64,000 bases of DNA from Terfezia claveryi. Taxonomy: Eukaryota > Ascomycota > Pezizomycetes > Pezizales > Pezizaceae. The stretch is taken from positions 62,001 to 126,000 of the forward strand of contig WHUX01000086.1 of NCBI GenBank assembly GCA_015179025.1, in the 5' to 3' direction. Below the pieces are notes generated by a model. That model had not been told where the DNA came from. It worked only from the letters and a program-made list of their open reading frames with translations, and ran no database searches. Below are positions 20,660 to 32,592 of this stretch, piece by piece; positions within the stretch are counted from its first letter, which is position 1, and each line of letters opens with the position of its first letter. The position numbers and the translations under genes are program-made.

Positions 20660-21959
20660 CTAAATCCCTGAATCTTCCGTCATCTCTGGATCCTCATTCA
20701 GGAACCGGGCCAGGGTGTGTGATATCTCTTCACTAGGCTGCTGATTGTCGCTCGGATTCAGAATGTTTTCACCTTCCTCAAAATCCCACTCCTCTTCTTG
20801 TGGCTCTGCCATTCCCGCAGCTCTGCAAACGCGCATGATCGCAGCATGAAGAAAAAGCAGGTCGGGGTGGGGAAGAGGATGTCGAATTGGGTCATTGGTC
20901 GATATTGTGAACATGAACCCTGTTTCGAGGAATTGGGTACGAAGTCGTCGTGGAAGCCGAGGCCTCCCGGAGCGCTGCAGTAGATTTCTCATGAGTGGGA
21001 TGTTTGATACAACTGGATCCTCATCCTCGGGTATTGGTATGCCTGGATCCAGACTTGGATTAGATCCCAAGCATGTTCGGCCCCCTCTCCTGCTGGCCGA
21101 TTCTCCGTCACCCAGGAGAACCGCAGTTGATATGACGTCAGAACATCTGTCGGGCTTCTGATTTCGCCCAGTGGGTCTCCGACTGGTTCTAATACAAATT
21201 TCCCGGACCCAAAATCGTGGTGTGGATCTGGCCGGAGGCTCAGCAGGTTTTCGACCCGATTGATCTGGCAGCTCGAGCCATGACCTCCGAATAAATATGC
21301 TTCTAAATTGCGGACCACAGTTGGGCCTGCAAACACCCTCAAAAATGCAAAAATGCTTGGCATGGTTTGCTGTATCGGACCACCCAGCCTTGCCAGGGAG
21401 AATGGCACAATGTGTGCAACTTGCGGTTCAGGCCCGCAGGTCAAAACACACATATGGTTGTCGCGCTCTAACGCCTACCAGCACGATGATATTAGCAAAC
21501 GGAAGACTGTAATGCTAGGTTTGGCAGACAAGGCTTACTAGTGCCTGCGTCGCTGTGGACCGTGTAGCGCTGTTGGCGGTTGATTGACGGTGCCTGCTGG
21601 TACCTCCATGAGCAAGCCCTAGAGAACCGTGTGTTTAGCAACCCGTCTGTCAAATAGCAGGACAGTGCAATAGGTATTATACATTGCCTCAATGCAGCAG
21701 TAAAAGTTTGTGCCAGCTGCGTTAACCCCCGCTCTGACAGTCCGCCTAACCAGGCATGGATCTCTCGCTGCTCGGCTATTGGCGCTGCGTGGAGTAGGTT
21801 TTGGTTCAGCGCGGCCAGGAACCCGCGGGTTATTTGACATCGTCGCCCTTGCAGTCGCTCCGTGAGCGTTACCCGGAGTTCGCGGGGTAAAGGCTGAGGG
21901 AGGGTTTGCAGCGCAGTCCGGGGAAGGATGGGTGGATAGCTGCGGTGATTCGTTGCCAT
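20660..21959 (-). CDS. HNH_2-type endonuclease domain protein (spliced or frameshifted)
   Basis: Three minus-strand frames in order. 21959-21492 is the N-terminus (MATNHRSYPPILPRTALQ), a helical region. 21480-20989 opens with ALERDNHMCVLTCGPEPQVA and AHIVPFSL, then ENLLSL and HHDFGSGKFVLEPV: the His-Asn-His arrangement of fungal HNH_2 proteins. 21070-20660 has the family's C-terminal block (FMFTISTNDPIRHPLPHPDL) and an acidic tail. A CTAATATCATCGTGCTGGTAG acceptor context precedes the HNH exon at ~21480, so the first junction is probably an intron; the second, near 21050, is an intron or frameshift. Role unknown; such genes are numerous in ascomycetes and often lineage-specific. Confidence 0.65.
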
Positions 21960-22080
21960 CGCAAAATTGTGCCTCCTGAATTTGGATCTGCGAACTTGAA
22001 TGCCGATGTCTTGATTGGTTGTGCAGCGAGACTAATGCATACCCATGTACTGTAGGTATGTAACGGAAGGGGCAGAACAC

Positions 22081-22486
22081 GCTAATAATTTTACTATCCT
22101 ACAAAGGAAAAGCAGCAGCTTAGATATCTAGCTGCTGGTATCTACGGTAGTGTAGTATCATATACCAGTCTGGTTGCTGGTTGCACATTAGTCTCGATCT
22201 AGCCTCATGCCAAGACCCCTACAGGTGAACTGGCATCTGAGTCTATTGATGCTACTAATAGTCCTGAGTTCCCGGTGTTGATTCTGTTTCGATGTGACCT
22301 AAAATAAATCTGAACGTCTAATACACGCATATCTTATTCAAGGGGAAAGTTCTTAATTTCTAGCTACCACAGTAGTCGGATCTACTCAGGTGGTATCTTG
22401 GATGGGTCAGTATGCTCACTCCTGAAGACATACCTAGACTTGGCTTTACGTAATGTTAACATGTTGGCACATGTTCTGTATGTGTG
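22081..22486. other. No gene recognised
   Basis: AT-rich intergenic sequence upstream of the HNH gene; it may include its promoter (minus strand). No motif I can defend. Confidence 0.4.
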
Positions 22487-22770
22487 CCATGCTGTCATGA
22501 ACGGGCTTGCGCCCGATGACCCAGGTGCCTGACTGAACCTCTAACCAAAACAAAGCCAGAGGAGCTATAACAAAAAGAGGAGCTTATAATAACAACATTG
22601 AACACGGTGAATCTCGTGAAGTGAAGACCCGGGGAGCTCGTAAATCCAGAAACCGGAAAAGGTCTAGGGAACTCGGGAAGAATAAATTGGCGAGGCAAAA
22701 GGAAGTCGGCAAGGATGATGAAATCGAGCCCGATCGCGCAATAGCCCGAATGAAAGAACTTCCAGCTTAC
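22487..22770 (-). mobile_element. LINE 3' fragment (old)
   Basis: CATGCTGTCATGAACGGGCT and GATGACCC...GTGCCTGACTGA resemble the 3' UTR of LINE copy 1 (13583-13640). A phrase near 22740 (CGCAATAGCCCGAATGAA) resembles the end of its RNase H frame. No poly-A tail or duplication seen; degenerate. Confidence 0.5.
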
Positions 22771-23655
22771 GGATATGCACACTAAGACTAGGGGTATCTA
22801 TGGGAGATTTGGGCACTACCCTTCATTGTGCCCGCGTCATGGCTACAAAATATCCATTGGTATTGAAAACTAAACGGTTACTTGAGTGTTGGAATGACTA
22901 AATCTCCAGCGGTAAATTTGCCTCAGCAACACATATATTCTTTATTCCAATCTATTGGCTTTACTGTTGAATAAACTAGACGCTACTTTTCACCTTGATT
23001 AAAATCTCACTAGCCAGTAATAATTGCTCTTCCCAATAGCAATAATTGCAACGTGGGATTTAGTAGAATTTGATAAGAGGTATGTAGAGTTAAGTTCAAA
23101 CAGTCAGGCTTGTTAGATTAATTCGACAAGGTCAATACTTAGGTTTGTAGGGCTTCGTAAATTAACAGGTTTATAGGCCCGCTGTTCACTGGTTCATTTG
23201 TTTGCTGGTCCACTGGTTCGCTGGTTCTGTAGGTTCGCTGATTGGAAGTTCTAACCACGGAGTTAATAGATATTGACTACGCTTTATGGTGATTCGATTT
23301 ATTTTGTGCTAATTATGTAAGTAGCCTAACCGCAATCCTATTAAAAATTAGGTAGGGCAAAAGAGCCAACCAGCTAGCTAAGGGACCACACCGTATTCAG
23401 CAGTCGACTGGTGAATGGTCGTGTAGTCTGGTTGCACGTCGTGCTAACGTCTGTCCCATTGGCCATGGGCCGGCGATTAACAAATGGTCGTATGGAACAG
23501 AACATACTGTTATTGTCAGGCCTTGCCATGTGCTACACGTTGCATAGCTAGATGTCGTTGTTCTGCATGGCTCTGTTACACGTTGCATAGCTAGATGTCG
23601 TCGTCTGCATAGTTTAGATTAAGTTAGGGTAGTTCAGATTAGCTTAGCAATTACA
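22771..23655. repeat. Intergenic with short direct repeats
   Basis: No coding sequence recognised. Short repeats occur at 23176-23245 (CACTGGTTC/GCTGGTTC units) and a direct duplication of ACGTTGCATAGCTAGATGTC at about 23536 and 23579. Confidence 0.5.
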
Positions 23656-23657
23656 TA

Positions 23658-25455
23658 CAGTTTTTGACCTAGTACCGATCCGTGATGGTGAAACGATCCA
23701 TGTCAACTACCCCTGCCATGATACATATCCCAAGATACTACGCTGGCTAGACATCCTCTACAGACTGGGCAAATTGTTTCCTGACACTCTTGAATATGCT
23801 CTACAATATGTGCACACTAGGTAGTTGAATAACTTATGTGAAGCTATCATATGCACCAATCCACCTCAAAAAGGATGAAATTGCCTCCCCCTCCTCAGTG
23901 TGACCCCTTCACCTACAGATATAATGAACTAACAAGCCTACATAGTGCCAGCACCTTAACTTAGCATCTATATTTATGTTAGGATACAATATATTGGCAT
24001 AGTGCTATATAAAAAGTCATTATTGTTCGGCACCTAATATACATAATTCAGCCATTTCGAGCTTTTAGACTATGTCTGCCGGTTTTTCAGTATTTTGATC
24101 CTTCTTGACCTTTCATATCTTCTGCAACCTCTTCACCACTCATTCTGTACTACTCTTACACTCACTATACCCTGTGCATTCTTTTATCCCATAGGCCTGC
24201 TAACTTAGGTCCATTTACTCCGTACTATTAATTAGATAACTGAGCAACCTGGCTGCAAGAATAGTATGCCTCTGGCAACATGACAACGGTGGGAGTAGAT
24301 ATGAGGTCAATAAAGGTACACTTCACCTAGAATAGTTCGGAGATATTGAAATAGCTAGAGATATGATATGGATGTATGCAAATGATGTCTTGAGCTCTAT
24401 ATCCTATAGCAGAAATAGGATATTGTAGCTATTTAGCGGAACCTAAAGCAGCTATATATAAGGAATGAGCCAGACCAGCACAAAACAGCCTCGAAAGCCT
24501 TGCAGGAGCCATATACGGACGAAAATCCACACACCTAGATAGATATTGTACGCTAGGCCAACTAGGTAGTTTAGTTATATACTGTATAAGGCAAATGCAG
24601 TTGCTATGATAGACAGAGACCTCCAGACTGCAATAGACCGAGGCCTCCAGACAGCAATAGACAAAGCCTCCAGATTGCAATAAGCAGAGGCCTCTAGACT
24701 ACAATAGATAGAGGTTTCCTGAGCAGATCTAGAAGTATAGGCTATGGACGTCCAATACCCCCCCTCAGTATATACAGGAGCTGCGGATGTAAATGAGTAT
24801 TGACCTGGTTAAAAAATCTTCAAGAAACCTTATATATATATATGTTTTATATAAGGAAAAACATAGGGCAAAATGATCATTGAGCAACCTAATTAAGCCT
24901 GGTGTATAGGATATAGGATAGAAGGTGAGGGTGTGTAGGGTATAGAGGATATAGGAGTTGCGCAAATAGATTGGTAAAGAGGCTGCAGAAGATATGAAAG
25001 GTCGAGAAGGATCAAAATACTAAAAAACCGGCAGACATGGTCCAAAAACTCGAAATGGCTGAATTATATATGTTAGGTACCGAACAATAATGACTTTTTA
25101 TATAGCACTATGCTGATATATTGTATCCTAACATAAATATAGATGCTAAGTTAAGGTGCTAGCACTAGGTAGGCTTGTTAGTTCATTATATCTATGGGTG
25201 AAGGGGTCACACTGAGGAGGGGGAGGCAATTTCATCCTTTTTGAGGTGGATTGGTGCATATGATAGCTTCACATGAGTTATTCAACTACCTAGTGTGCGC
25301 ATATTGTAGAGTATATTCAAGAGTGTCAGGAAACAATTTGCCCGGTCTGTAGAGGATGTCTAGCCAGCATAGTATCTCAGGATATGTGTCTGGCGGGGGT
25401 AGTTGACATGGATCGTTTCACCATCATAGATCGGTACTACCTAGGTCAAAAACTG
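23658..25455. mobile_element. TA-flanked element with ~490-bp terminal inverted repeats, 1.8 kb
   Basis: Starts CAGTTTTTGACCTAGTACCG at 23658 and ends CTAGGTCAAAAACTG at 25455, with TA on each side (23656-23657, 25456-25457). Arms 23658-24150 and 24966-25455 are long and highly similar. The centre lacks a transposase and carries about four imperfect copies of a ~29-bp unit (GACCTCCAGACTGCAATAGA) at 24618-24720. Fits a non-autonomous Tc1/mariner-type foldback element. Confidence 0.8.
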
Positions 25456-25486
25456 TAGACTTTGGTGCGTCCTGGGAAGCCTTAGG

Positions 25487-25689
25487 TGTAAGGTTCCCTT
25501 ACCTAAAGGGGAAGTACCAGACATGTAGATATAGCTAGACCTGTATGCATAGAGAGTAGAGGAATTCCAAAGGGGAAAGAGGAAGGAACTAGTATACTGT
25601 AGAGACCTGTATATATAGAGAGAGAGGGAGTCCTCTCAGAAAGCCCCTCAGGCAAGAATCTAAAGAGCATACCGTCTTTTGCTCTTACA
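25487..25689 (+). repeat. 5' LTR of B1 (203 bp)
   Basis: TGTAAGGTTCCCTTACC ... CTTTTGCTCTTACA. It differs from the 3' LTR mainly by three single-base deletions. The B2 LTR (54429-54634) has the three bases, like the 3' LTR. Confidence 0.92.
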
Positions 25690-25690
25690 G

Positions 25691-25704
25691 TTGGTAGCAA
25701 CACC
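25691..25704 (+). other. Probable tRNA primer-binding site of element B
   Basis: TTGGTAGCAACACC starts two bases after the LTR. TGGTAGCAACACC is complementary to a tRNA 3' end reading GGTGTTGCTACCA, with the required CCA. The same sequence follows the B2 LTR (54636). Confidence 0.6.
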
Positions 25705-25957
25705 TCGTTTTCCGCCGAGGGCCTATCTCACTTTTGCGGACAGATCTCCCCTTTTTTTTTTTTTTTTTTTTTTTTGCCTCTATTCTTGTTCCGTTCTCCG
25801 GGGACTCCCCGTCCAACTCAGGTGCCCCCACGAGGCAAGTCTTCCTGAAATCGAACCCAAGGTTCAAAACCCCCTTACTCGCACCCACGGTGCCCCAGCC
25901 AAACCTTGTTGGCGATAACTGCTCACAATAAGACAAGAAACCTTCACTCTCGACAAG

Positions 25958-27766
25958 ATGAAGAGGACACCGGTCCGAAGAATGTCGAGGGGTGAACTGA
26001 ATAGGGAAGAGGCAGATGCCTTCAAACCCTCGTCTAAGATTTCCCGAACCCTATTCAGAAACGTATTCCCCTCCCACCACAACGACCGGGAAGAGAACGA
26101 AGATAACTCGGAAGAAGGAGAGAATTTGGAGGAACAAAACCCGGAAGAGCCTGAGTCAGAAGAACAGGAGGAGGAACCCTCAACAAGCCACCTCGAACTA
26201 CCCAAACTCTACCCAAGCCTCCCCACTCTACCAGAACATCGACACCAAGGGGCACGCAGACAGTCCCCACTGGCACAAGCTGAACAAAAAGAGAAACATA
26301 CTAGAAATCAGGATAACAACCATTTCTCGGACTTCGATGAACTCTTCTGCTGGATGGAAGAGAGTCGAAAGAAAGAGACAGGCAACCCTGATGAGTATGT
26401 TTCATCAAGAGATGAGCAAGGTGACAAAGAGGATGGATCGGATAGAGAAAGCCAACAGTGAAGCTCTCAAACCCCGACCATTACCAACCATCCCCAAAAC
26501 AAGACTCGAAAACGCCCCTCAAGACGACAGACCTATCTTCACAAACTTACCTACATCTCGTATGATCTTCAGTGCTCCACTCAACCTGCGAGGAGGCGAG
26601 CGAAGAGAAAGCCAGGAAAGAGAACACGCAACTCCCAGAGCTGAGGATGAGAATGAAGACCGGTATGATGGACGGGATTACAACAGATATCGGGGAAGAG
26701 GTGACAGACCCCTGGAGAGACACAATGCTTCCCTACAAGCAAAAGACCTCATAGACTTCGACGGAGAGAACGTTGAATATTTCATCAAACAACTGGAAGT
26801 GTCCGCCAGATTTTATGGGGAAGCAGAAGTCACCAAAACCATTCCAAAATGCCTGAAGGGCCCAGCCAAGGACTGGTTTGTGACACTGAATGATTATGAG
26901 ATGAGATACCTGAACGAGCTGGAGGGTTGGAAACAGCTCCTTCGTGAGGCATTCGGAGAAGATACGAGATGATTGAAAGAACTCGCAGACGAGCGGTATT
27001 CGAACCATGGAAGGAGACATCAAATCACTACTTCTATGAGAAACTAAACCTGCACAGACGAGCCGAACCCTCTATCTCGGACAAGGACGTGATGTACGAG
27101 ATATGGAGAGGACTGGAGAGACATGCTCCAGAGGTAGCAGTAATGTCGTACCGTCACCCACGTCTGGCAGATTTTCGGGAGGAACTCAGATCACGAGCAC
27201 TACAAGTGGAGAAAAGAAAGAAGGAGACAAAGAAGAAGGCATCATGGAATCTAAGCCCCTCAACCCCAAAGTCAGGAACGAGTCTAGGGAAAGTAAGGGA
27301 AAATAAAGCCAAACCCTCCGATAAAGGCCTGGGACCCTGCATGGTCTGTGGGGAAGACCATTACAGGAACCAATGCCCAGAGAAGAGGAAAGAGAGATCT
27401 GAGAAGCCCGAGGAGACCAAAGGGAAAGACAAACCAACTAGGGTAGAAGGACGAACAGAAAGCACAAGGAGGAAGAGCTACAAAACAGCAGCAACAGAAG
27501 ACTCCGAGTCAGATACAGGAGATGATGAAGACTCGGACTCGGATAATGAGACATCCCACTACAATGTAACCCGCACAACTCTGCTGTCATTCTCACACTC
27601 GAGAAAGGTTCCTTTGAGCAAACAGGTGGAGATCATTGAGACAGAACAAGCACCCTCAGTGGGAGAAGGCCTGTCATGGCTGAATGGCGACCCACTCCCC
27701 CTGGAGGTATGGTTGGGCACACCATCAGCAGGACGCCCCACAGTGGTGGGATGTGGTGATACGGGC
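25958..27766 (+). pseudogene. gag and protease start of B1
   Basis: Starts with MKRTPVRRMSRGELNREEAD at 25958, an acidic linker (EEGENLEEQNPEEPESEEQE), then the capsid region (FDGENVEYFIKQLEVSARFY, KDWFVTLNDYEMRYL). A CCHC-like knuckle (CMVCGEDHYRNQC, CX2CX3HX4C) follows near 27340, and the retropepsin DTG at 27758-27766. Against B2, B1 has one extra base near 26385, a TGA at 26970-26972 where B2 has CGA, and one missing G near 26997. Gag forms the particle; the protease would cut the polyprotein. Confidence 0.85.
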
Positions 27767-29113
27767 GACAATGTCTGATAAAGGAATCAGTCCTCACTGC
27801 GGAAGTACCAGAGATAAAAATCAAATCCCACCCAAAATTCAACCCAAACTTCAAGGGGGTAGGTGGAGGACACGAGGAAACAATGGGGTTTGTCACAATT
27901 CCAGTGTACTTACCCTCTGCTGAGGTACTGAAAGGAGAGCCGGGAAAGGTTGCAAAGATATGGGTAGAATTCCAAGTAGTCAAGGAACTAGACTGCAATT
28001 TCTTGATCGGAAGAGACGCATCACGAGCTTACAAGATAGACTATATCGAAAGCAAAGGGGTGGTCCACATATCCGGTGTGGAGATCCCAATAGCCGACCA
28101 CCAGGAGAAGAGATCCACAACAAGGTCAGTTAACAAATCGGTGATGGCAAAACAGAACATGGTCATACCACCCCACTCGATGCGTATATCCCAATCAGGA
28201 TGGGACATTCACTTCCCGAGAACAAAACACTCCTCTTCCAAGGGAAAGCCTTCATCAACTTGAGCAACGAAACCTGGGGCAAGATACCCTCAACACTCCT
28301 CTACTCTAACACACCATACCTACAATTCTCTAACATATGCGACTACCCAATGAGGATCTCAGAAGGGGAGATCTTGGGTGAAGCTAACATAGTAAGGCCT
28401 AACACAAAGGTGACATACTTCGCATCCCCTGACAATTGGAGACGAATCACAAAGAGCCATATACATATCAACAATCACCAGCCCTGGCAGCGAACCTAAT
28501 ACAAGAGAGACCATTGATTACAGCTCAGACATCATTCGGAATTATAGCTCAGACATCATTCGGAATCTCACAGTCACCATGGCTACCGCCGGCACCCCCA
28601 TCAAACCTGGACAAACTGTGGAATACCCTGATAGAACCCAGACCAGTGGCACTGGCAGCTTCGATGATCCACGAAAAATGGGAACCAGACAGGAGGGACG
28701 TGGGAACAAAGATTCCCAGGACAGATCTACGCCATCAAAGAAAAAATGCGAAGGACGGGAAGTGGGACATGACAAGAGATAAAGATATAATCAAGTACCT
28801 GCAAGGCAAGCAGGGAGACAAAGTACGCGAGGAGTTAGCTACACAGACAGGACTGCCGGTTCACACGTATCAGACAAGCAGAAGAATAAGGAGACTATGG
28901 AAGAAATCAAGGCTGATGTATAAGGTGAGACCGATAGAGAAAACAGCTGATCCAGACACCATGCCGATCGACCCCCTTGGCCTGGAAGGAAAAATGGAGG
29001 CAGATGATAGAATGGTTGAACACTTGGAATTGGAATTGGACGAAGCGATTAGACCAAAGCCCGAATTCAAACACTTGACGATAATCGTGGATAAAAACCT
29101 GCTAAGGAAATGA
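27767..29113 (+). pseudogene. Protease remainder and linker before RT, B1
   Basis: One base is missing just after DTGDNV (27767-27780), so the protein continues from ~27778 in the 27883-28263 frame. That frame has the second retropepsin block DCNFLIGRDASRAYKIDY. Further frame changes lie near 28220-28260 and 28440-28500. The 28436-29113 frame is a charged linker (LELELDEAIRPKPEFKHL) leading to RT. No additional domain recognised. Confidence 0.6.
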
Positions 29114-29775
29114 AGGATCAGCTGGCAGCCTTGATTCGCCGATTCACGGCATGCTTCAGCTTTGAAGGCCGAAGACTTGGAGACGTGAGGATGCCACCCT
29201 TGACAATCAAAGTAACAGAAAAACCATCAAGCCGAGGACAAGCCTACCGAGAATCACCAAGAACATCCAAACACATCAAGGAAGCCTTGGAGACATTGAA
29301 GGAGTTAGACATCATCGAAAAGAGCTCAAGTCCAATAGCAGCCCCAGTGGTGATGATAAAACAAGGGAGTAAAATACGTTTTTGTGTAGACTTCCGAGCA
29401 GTGAATGAACTTACCCCTCTAGACAAATACCCAATCCCTCGCCCAGACACAGTATTCGCTGCACTAGCAGGAGCCAAGTTCTTCTCAACAATGGATGCAA
29501 ACAAAGGCTATCACCAATTCAGGGTGGCGAAAGAAGACCGTTGGCTGACGGCCTTTATTACTGAAAAAGAAGGCCTTTGGCAATACAAAAGAGTACCATT
29601 TGGACTTCAGAATGCACCCGCTTTCTTCCAACGATCCATGGACTCACTGCTAGGGAGATACAGATGGCAGTTCGCATTAGCCTATATAGACGACGTAATC
29701 ATATGGTCGAGATCGTGGCCTGACCACCTTCAACACATTGAACAAATCTGTCCGCCTTCAAAAGAGTTGATCTAA
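29110..29775 (+). pseudogene. Reverse transcriptase, B1
   Basis: Fingers and palm of a Ty3/gypsy RT: KIRFCVDFRAVNELT, STMDANKGYHQFRV with the first catalytic Asp, VPFGLQNAPAFFQR, and YIDD at 29683-29694. The frame ends at a TAA at 29773; the thumb continues in other frames (DLLGHRVNRLG). Start chosen as the frame entry, not a true initiator. Confidence 0.88.
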
Positions 29776-30717
29776 CCCTGGATGAGAGGAAATGCAACTA
29801 GGGATTCACAAGCGTAGATCTCCTAGGCCATAGAGTAAACCGTCTCGGCTTGCGAACACTGTCAGCGAAGACAGAAGCTGTCACCTCACTACCCTTTCCA
29901 TCGACAGTAAAACAACTACGACAAATCCTGGGCCAATTCTCATACTATCGCCAATTTATCCCAAGATTTGCAATCATCGCAGAGCCCTTGACTTCAGCGC
30001 TGAAACATGGAAAACAGCTGAGATGAAGGCAGACCCAAAAGACGCGAAGGCTAGGGCAAGAGAAGTGGGCAGAAGACTAGTGGAGCCGACGGTGGCCAGA
30101 ATAGAAGCATTGGATGAACTGAAGAAAAGGCTGAGCAATACCCAGTACTGAGATACCCAGACTTCACTAAACCATTCTTCCTCTACACAGATGCGTCGGG
30201 AAAGGGAATCGGAGGTACCCTCCAACAAGAGTTCGAAGGAAAACAACACCCCATACTGTTTATATCAAGATGCCTAACGCCAGCAGAAAGGAACTATTCA
30301 GCAACTGAGCTGGAATGCCTGGGGGTATACTGGTGCTTCTGCAAATTGTCACACTACATTGATGGCTGTGAGACCCTGACAGTTATCACGGACCACCACG
30401 CCCTTCAATGGCTATGGAATATAAAACAAACAACGAATTCCAGAATCCATCGATGGGCCATGTTACTCAATCCCTTCAGAGCGAAAATCCGAATAACACA
30501 CAGACCAGGTCTGACCCACTCCAATGTAGACCCCCTGTCAAGATTTCCAATGCAGAAAACCTTCACATTGATCTCTTGGCTGGATGACAACACCTGGAAA
30601 AAAATGGCAAACGCATACGAGGATGATGAAGACTTCATGGGCCACTGGCAGGACACAAAAGCAAATGAGTCGATGGTGGATGTTCAGAGTGAGACTGTCG
30701 ATGAACAGCTGGGATGA
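29776..30717 (+). pseudogene. RT thumb and RNase H, B1
   Basis: After the RT stop, LRQILGQFSYYRQFIPRF (thumb/connection) is read in another frame, then RNase H with FFLYTDASGKGIGGTL, ERNYSATELECLGV and VITDHHALQW near 30160-30410. RNase H sequence from 30346 to 30717 is open; frames change near 30020 and 30150. Confidence 0.8.
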
Positions 30718-31826
30718 GTTGAACATCAGAGGAGTGAACCAAGGTATAGTTCTTCAGAGGATGGAATCCTCATAAGACATGTTGGGACTGCGAGATATGT
30801 GTGTATACCACAGATGGCACGAGACGAGATCATGCACAGAATCCATGAGGAACTGGTGCACCCAGGCTTCAAAAGAGCACTCGACTACGCAAAGGCATAC
30901 TTCTATTGGCCATCCATGACAAAAGACATAAAAACATACTGCAGATCCTGCAAGACTTGTCAACTGGTTAAGACGGACACCTCCAAAAACCAGGCAATCT
31001 AATGCCAATAGCAATCCCAAAAAACCCGCTGGAAGTGATCTGCATAGACTTCGTAGAAGCGTTGCCACCGTGTCGAGGATACGATGCCATGGCGACAGTA
31101 ACAGACAAATTCACGAAGGCAGTACTCCTTATCCCATGCAAAAAGACAACAACAGCCGAACAGTTCACAAAACGATACTTTGAAAAGGTATACCCTGTCT
31201 GGGGAGTACCTGCGAAGATAATCAGTGACCGCGATTGACGCTTTGTCAGCTCCTTCTGGAAAACTCTTATGTCGCACGCAGGAACTAAGGTAGCTCTCAC
31301 AACAGCATATCACCCACAGGCAGACGGTCAATCAGAAAGGACAAATCGAACAATAGAGGCAATGTTGCGCATCCTGGTACTGGAGTTCCCAAGGACGGGC
31401 TGGGTCAACCTACTCCCCACCATTGAGTTCGCACACAACTCAACACCACACTCAACAACTGGCAAGACACCATTCGAACTGCTATACGCAATAAACCCAA
31501 AAACATTCGGAGACGTATCCATTCCCCCAGCAACTCACTCCATGAATGCAGAAGATTGGGCCAGAGAACTACGAGACAGACGAGACACCGCCAAGACAGC
31601 CCTGCAAGTAATCCAAAAAAGCCAGAAGAAGTACTTCGACAAACGACACAACCCCGTCGTATTCAGACCAAATGAGCTCGCAAGGCTCATGCACGGAGGC
31701 CTGTTTAAACGAAAAAACAAACTCGATCCCACCTCGCAACTGGTGAGGATAGTGGACATGGTGAACCAGGAGCATACAGAATTAAAGTACCAGAGGGATC
31801 GAAAATGCATGATGTGGTGTCTATAG
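30718..31826 (+). pseudogene. Integrase, B1 (one internal stop)
   Basis: HHCC zinc domain (HEELVHPGFKRALDYAKAYF, CRSCKTC), then the catalytic core: Asp in ICIDFVEALP, Asp in IISDRD, Glu in PQADGQSERTNRTIE. A TGA at 31236-31238 interrupts right after IISDRD; a frameshift near 31002 separates the zinc domain and core. The C-terminal part runs to 31826. Confidence 0.88.
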
Positions 31827-32179
31827 AGCATCTGAGGAAGTACACTTCAAGAGAGGAAGAAGAGGAAGAGATGGAACCAAGCAGGAGGATTGAGAGGCAA
31901 GCCGTGAGGATTTCAGGGCACAGAGAGTTGGGAGGAAAGAAGGAATACCTGGTAGTCTATGATGATGAGGAGGACGCAGAATGGGAAGAGGAGGCCGATT
32001 GCCTTGAATGGAGTGACCTGATTAAACAACACTTTCAACGAGCATCGTCGGCAATGAAAGAAGCAAACCCAATGACAAAAGAGGATGAACTGACGGAAGG
32101 GGAAGAGGTAGAAGCGGCGATCAGGGGACCAAGGAGATCAGGAAGAGCCAGGAAAGTGAAGAGACCTTGGGAAGGATGA
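31805..32179 (+). pseudogene. Acidic C-terminal tail of B1 pol (chromodomain-like remnant)
   Basis: Begins HDVVSIEHLRKYTS, the usual end of a Ty3/gypsy integrase, then an acidic run and RRIERQAVRISGHREL...EYLVVYDDEEDAEWEE, which resembles a degenerate chromodomain in position and length but lacks a clear aromatic cage. Ends in a basic patch (RRSGRARKVKRPW). Confidence 0.55.
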
Positions 32180-32382
32180 CAGCGTTGGAGGATTGCTCTC
32201 TTTTCCTGACTTTTCAATCAGTGCTGTTGGTGCGACTGTCTGCATGTTTTTTTTTTTTTTTTTTTCACCGCTCCGTTGTTTTTGTGGTTTCTTTCCTTCT
32301 TCTCATTCTTGTTATGTGATTGCCATTGCAAATGATGGGGGATTGTCGAGGCCGGAGACCTCTCTCTTTTAAGGGGGGGTAC
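32180..32382 (+). other. 3' untranslated part and polypurine tract of B1
   Basis: Non-coding, with a 21-base T-run near 32247-32266 and the polypurine tract AAGGGGGGG at 32371-32379 immediately before the 3' LTR, where plus-strand DNA synthesis would be primed. Confidence 0.7.
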
Positions 32383-32588
32383 TGTAAGGTTCCCTTACCT
32401 AAAGGGGAAGTACCAGACATGTAGATATAGCTAGACCTGTATGCATAGAGAGAAGAGGAATTCCCAAAGGGGAAAGAGGAAGGAACTAGTATACTGTCAG
32501 AGACCTGTATATATAGAGAGAGAGGGAGTCCTCTCGAGAAAGCCCCTCAGGCAAGAATCTAAAGAGCATACCGTCTTTTGCTCTTACA
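32383..32588 (+). repeat. 3' LTR of B1 (206 bp)
   Basis: Same sequence as 25487-25689 with the three extra single bases; followed by TAGG, the target duplication. Confidence 0.93.
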
Positions 32589-32592
32589 TAGG

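Larger units (their letters stand above)
25487..32588 (+). mobile_element. Ty3/gypsy element B, copy 1 (B1), 7.1 kb
   Basis: LTRs of 203 and 206 bp, PBS, gag with a CCHC-like knuckle, DTG protease, RT (YIDD), RNase H, HHCC-DDE integrase and an acidic C-terminal tail, polypurine tract, 3' LTR. Flanked by TAGG (25483-25486 and 32589-32592). The pol order makes it Ty3/gypsy. A second copy (B2) starts at 54429. B1 has at least six frame breaks and one stop in the integrase. Confidence 0.93.

Noticed and set aside
24618..24720. Regular ~29-bp repeats considered as a CRISPR array
   Set aside because: Units are directly adjacent and diverged, with no unique spacers, in a eukaryotic foldback element.
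25864..26205. Minus-strand Ser-rich ORF in B1, repeated at 54810-55151 in B2
   Set aside because: It is the antisense shadow of the acidic gag linker (GAA/GAG-rich codons read as TTC/CTC); conservation follows from gag.
28501..28560. Short tandem repeat GCTCAGACATCATTCGGAAT in B1 as a regulatory element
   Set aside because: Only two copies inside a coding linker; more likely a slippage duplication.
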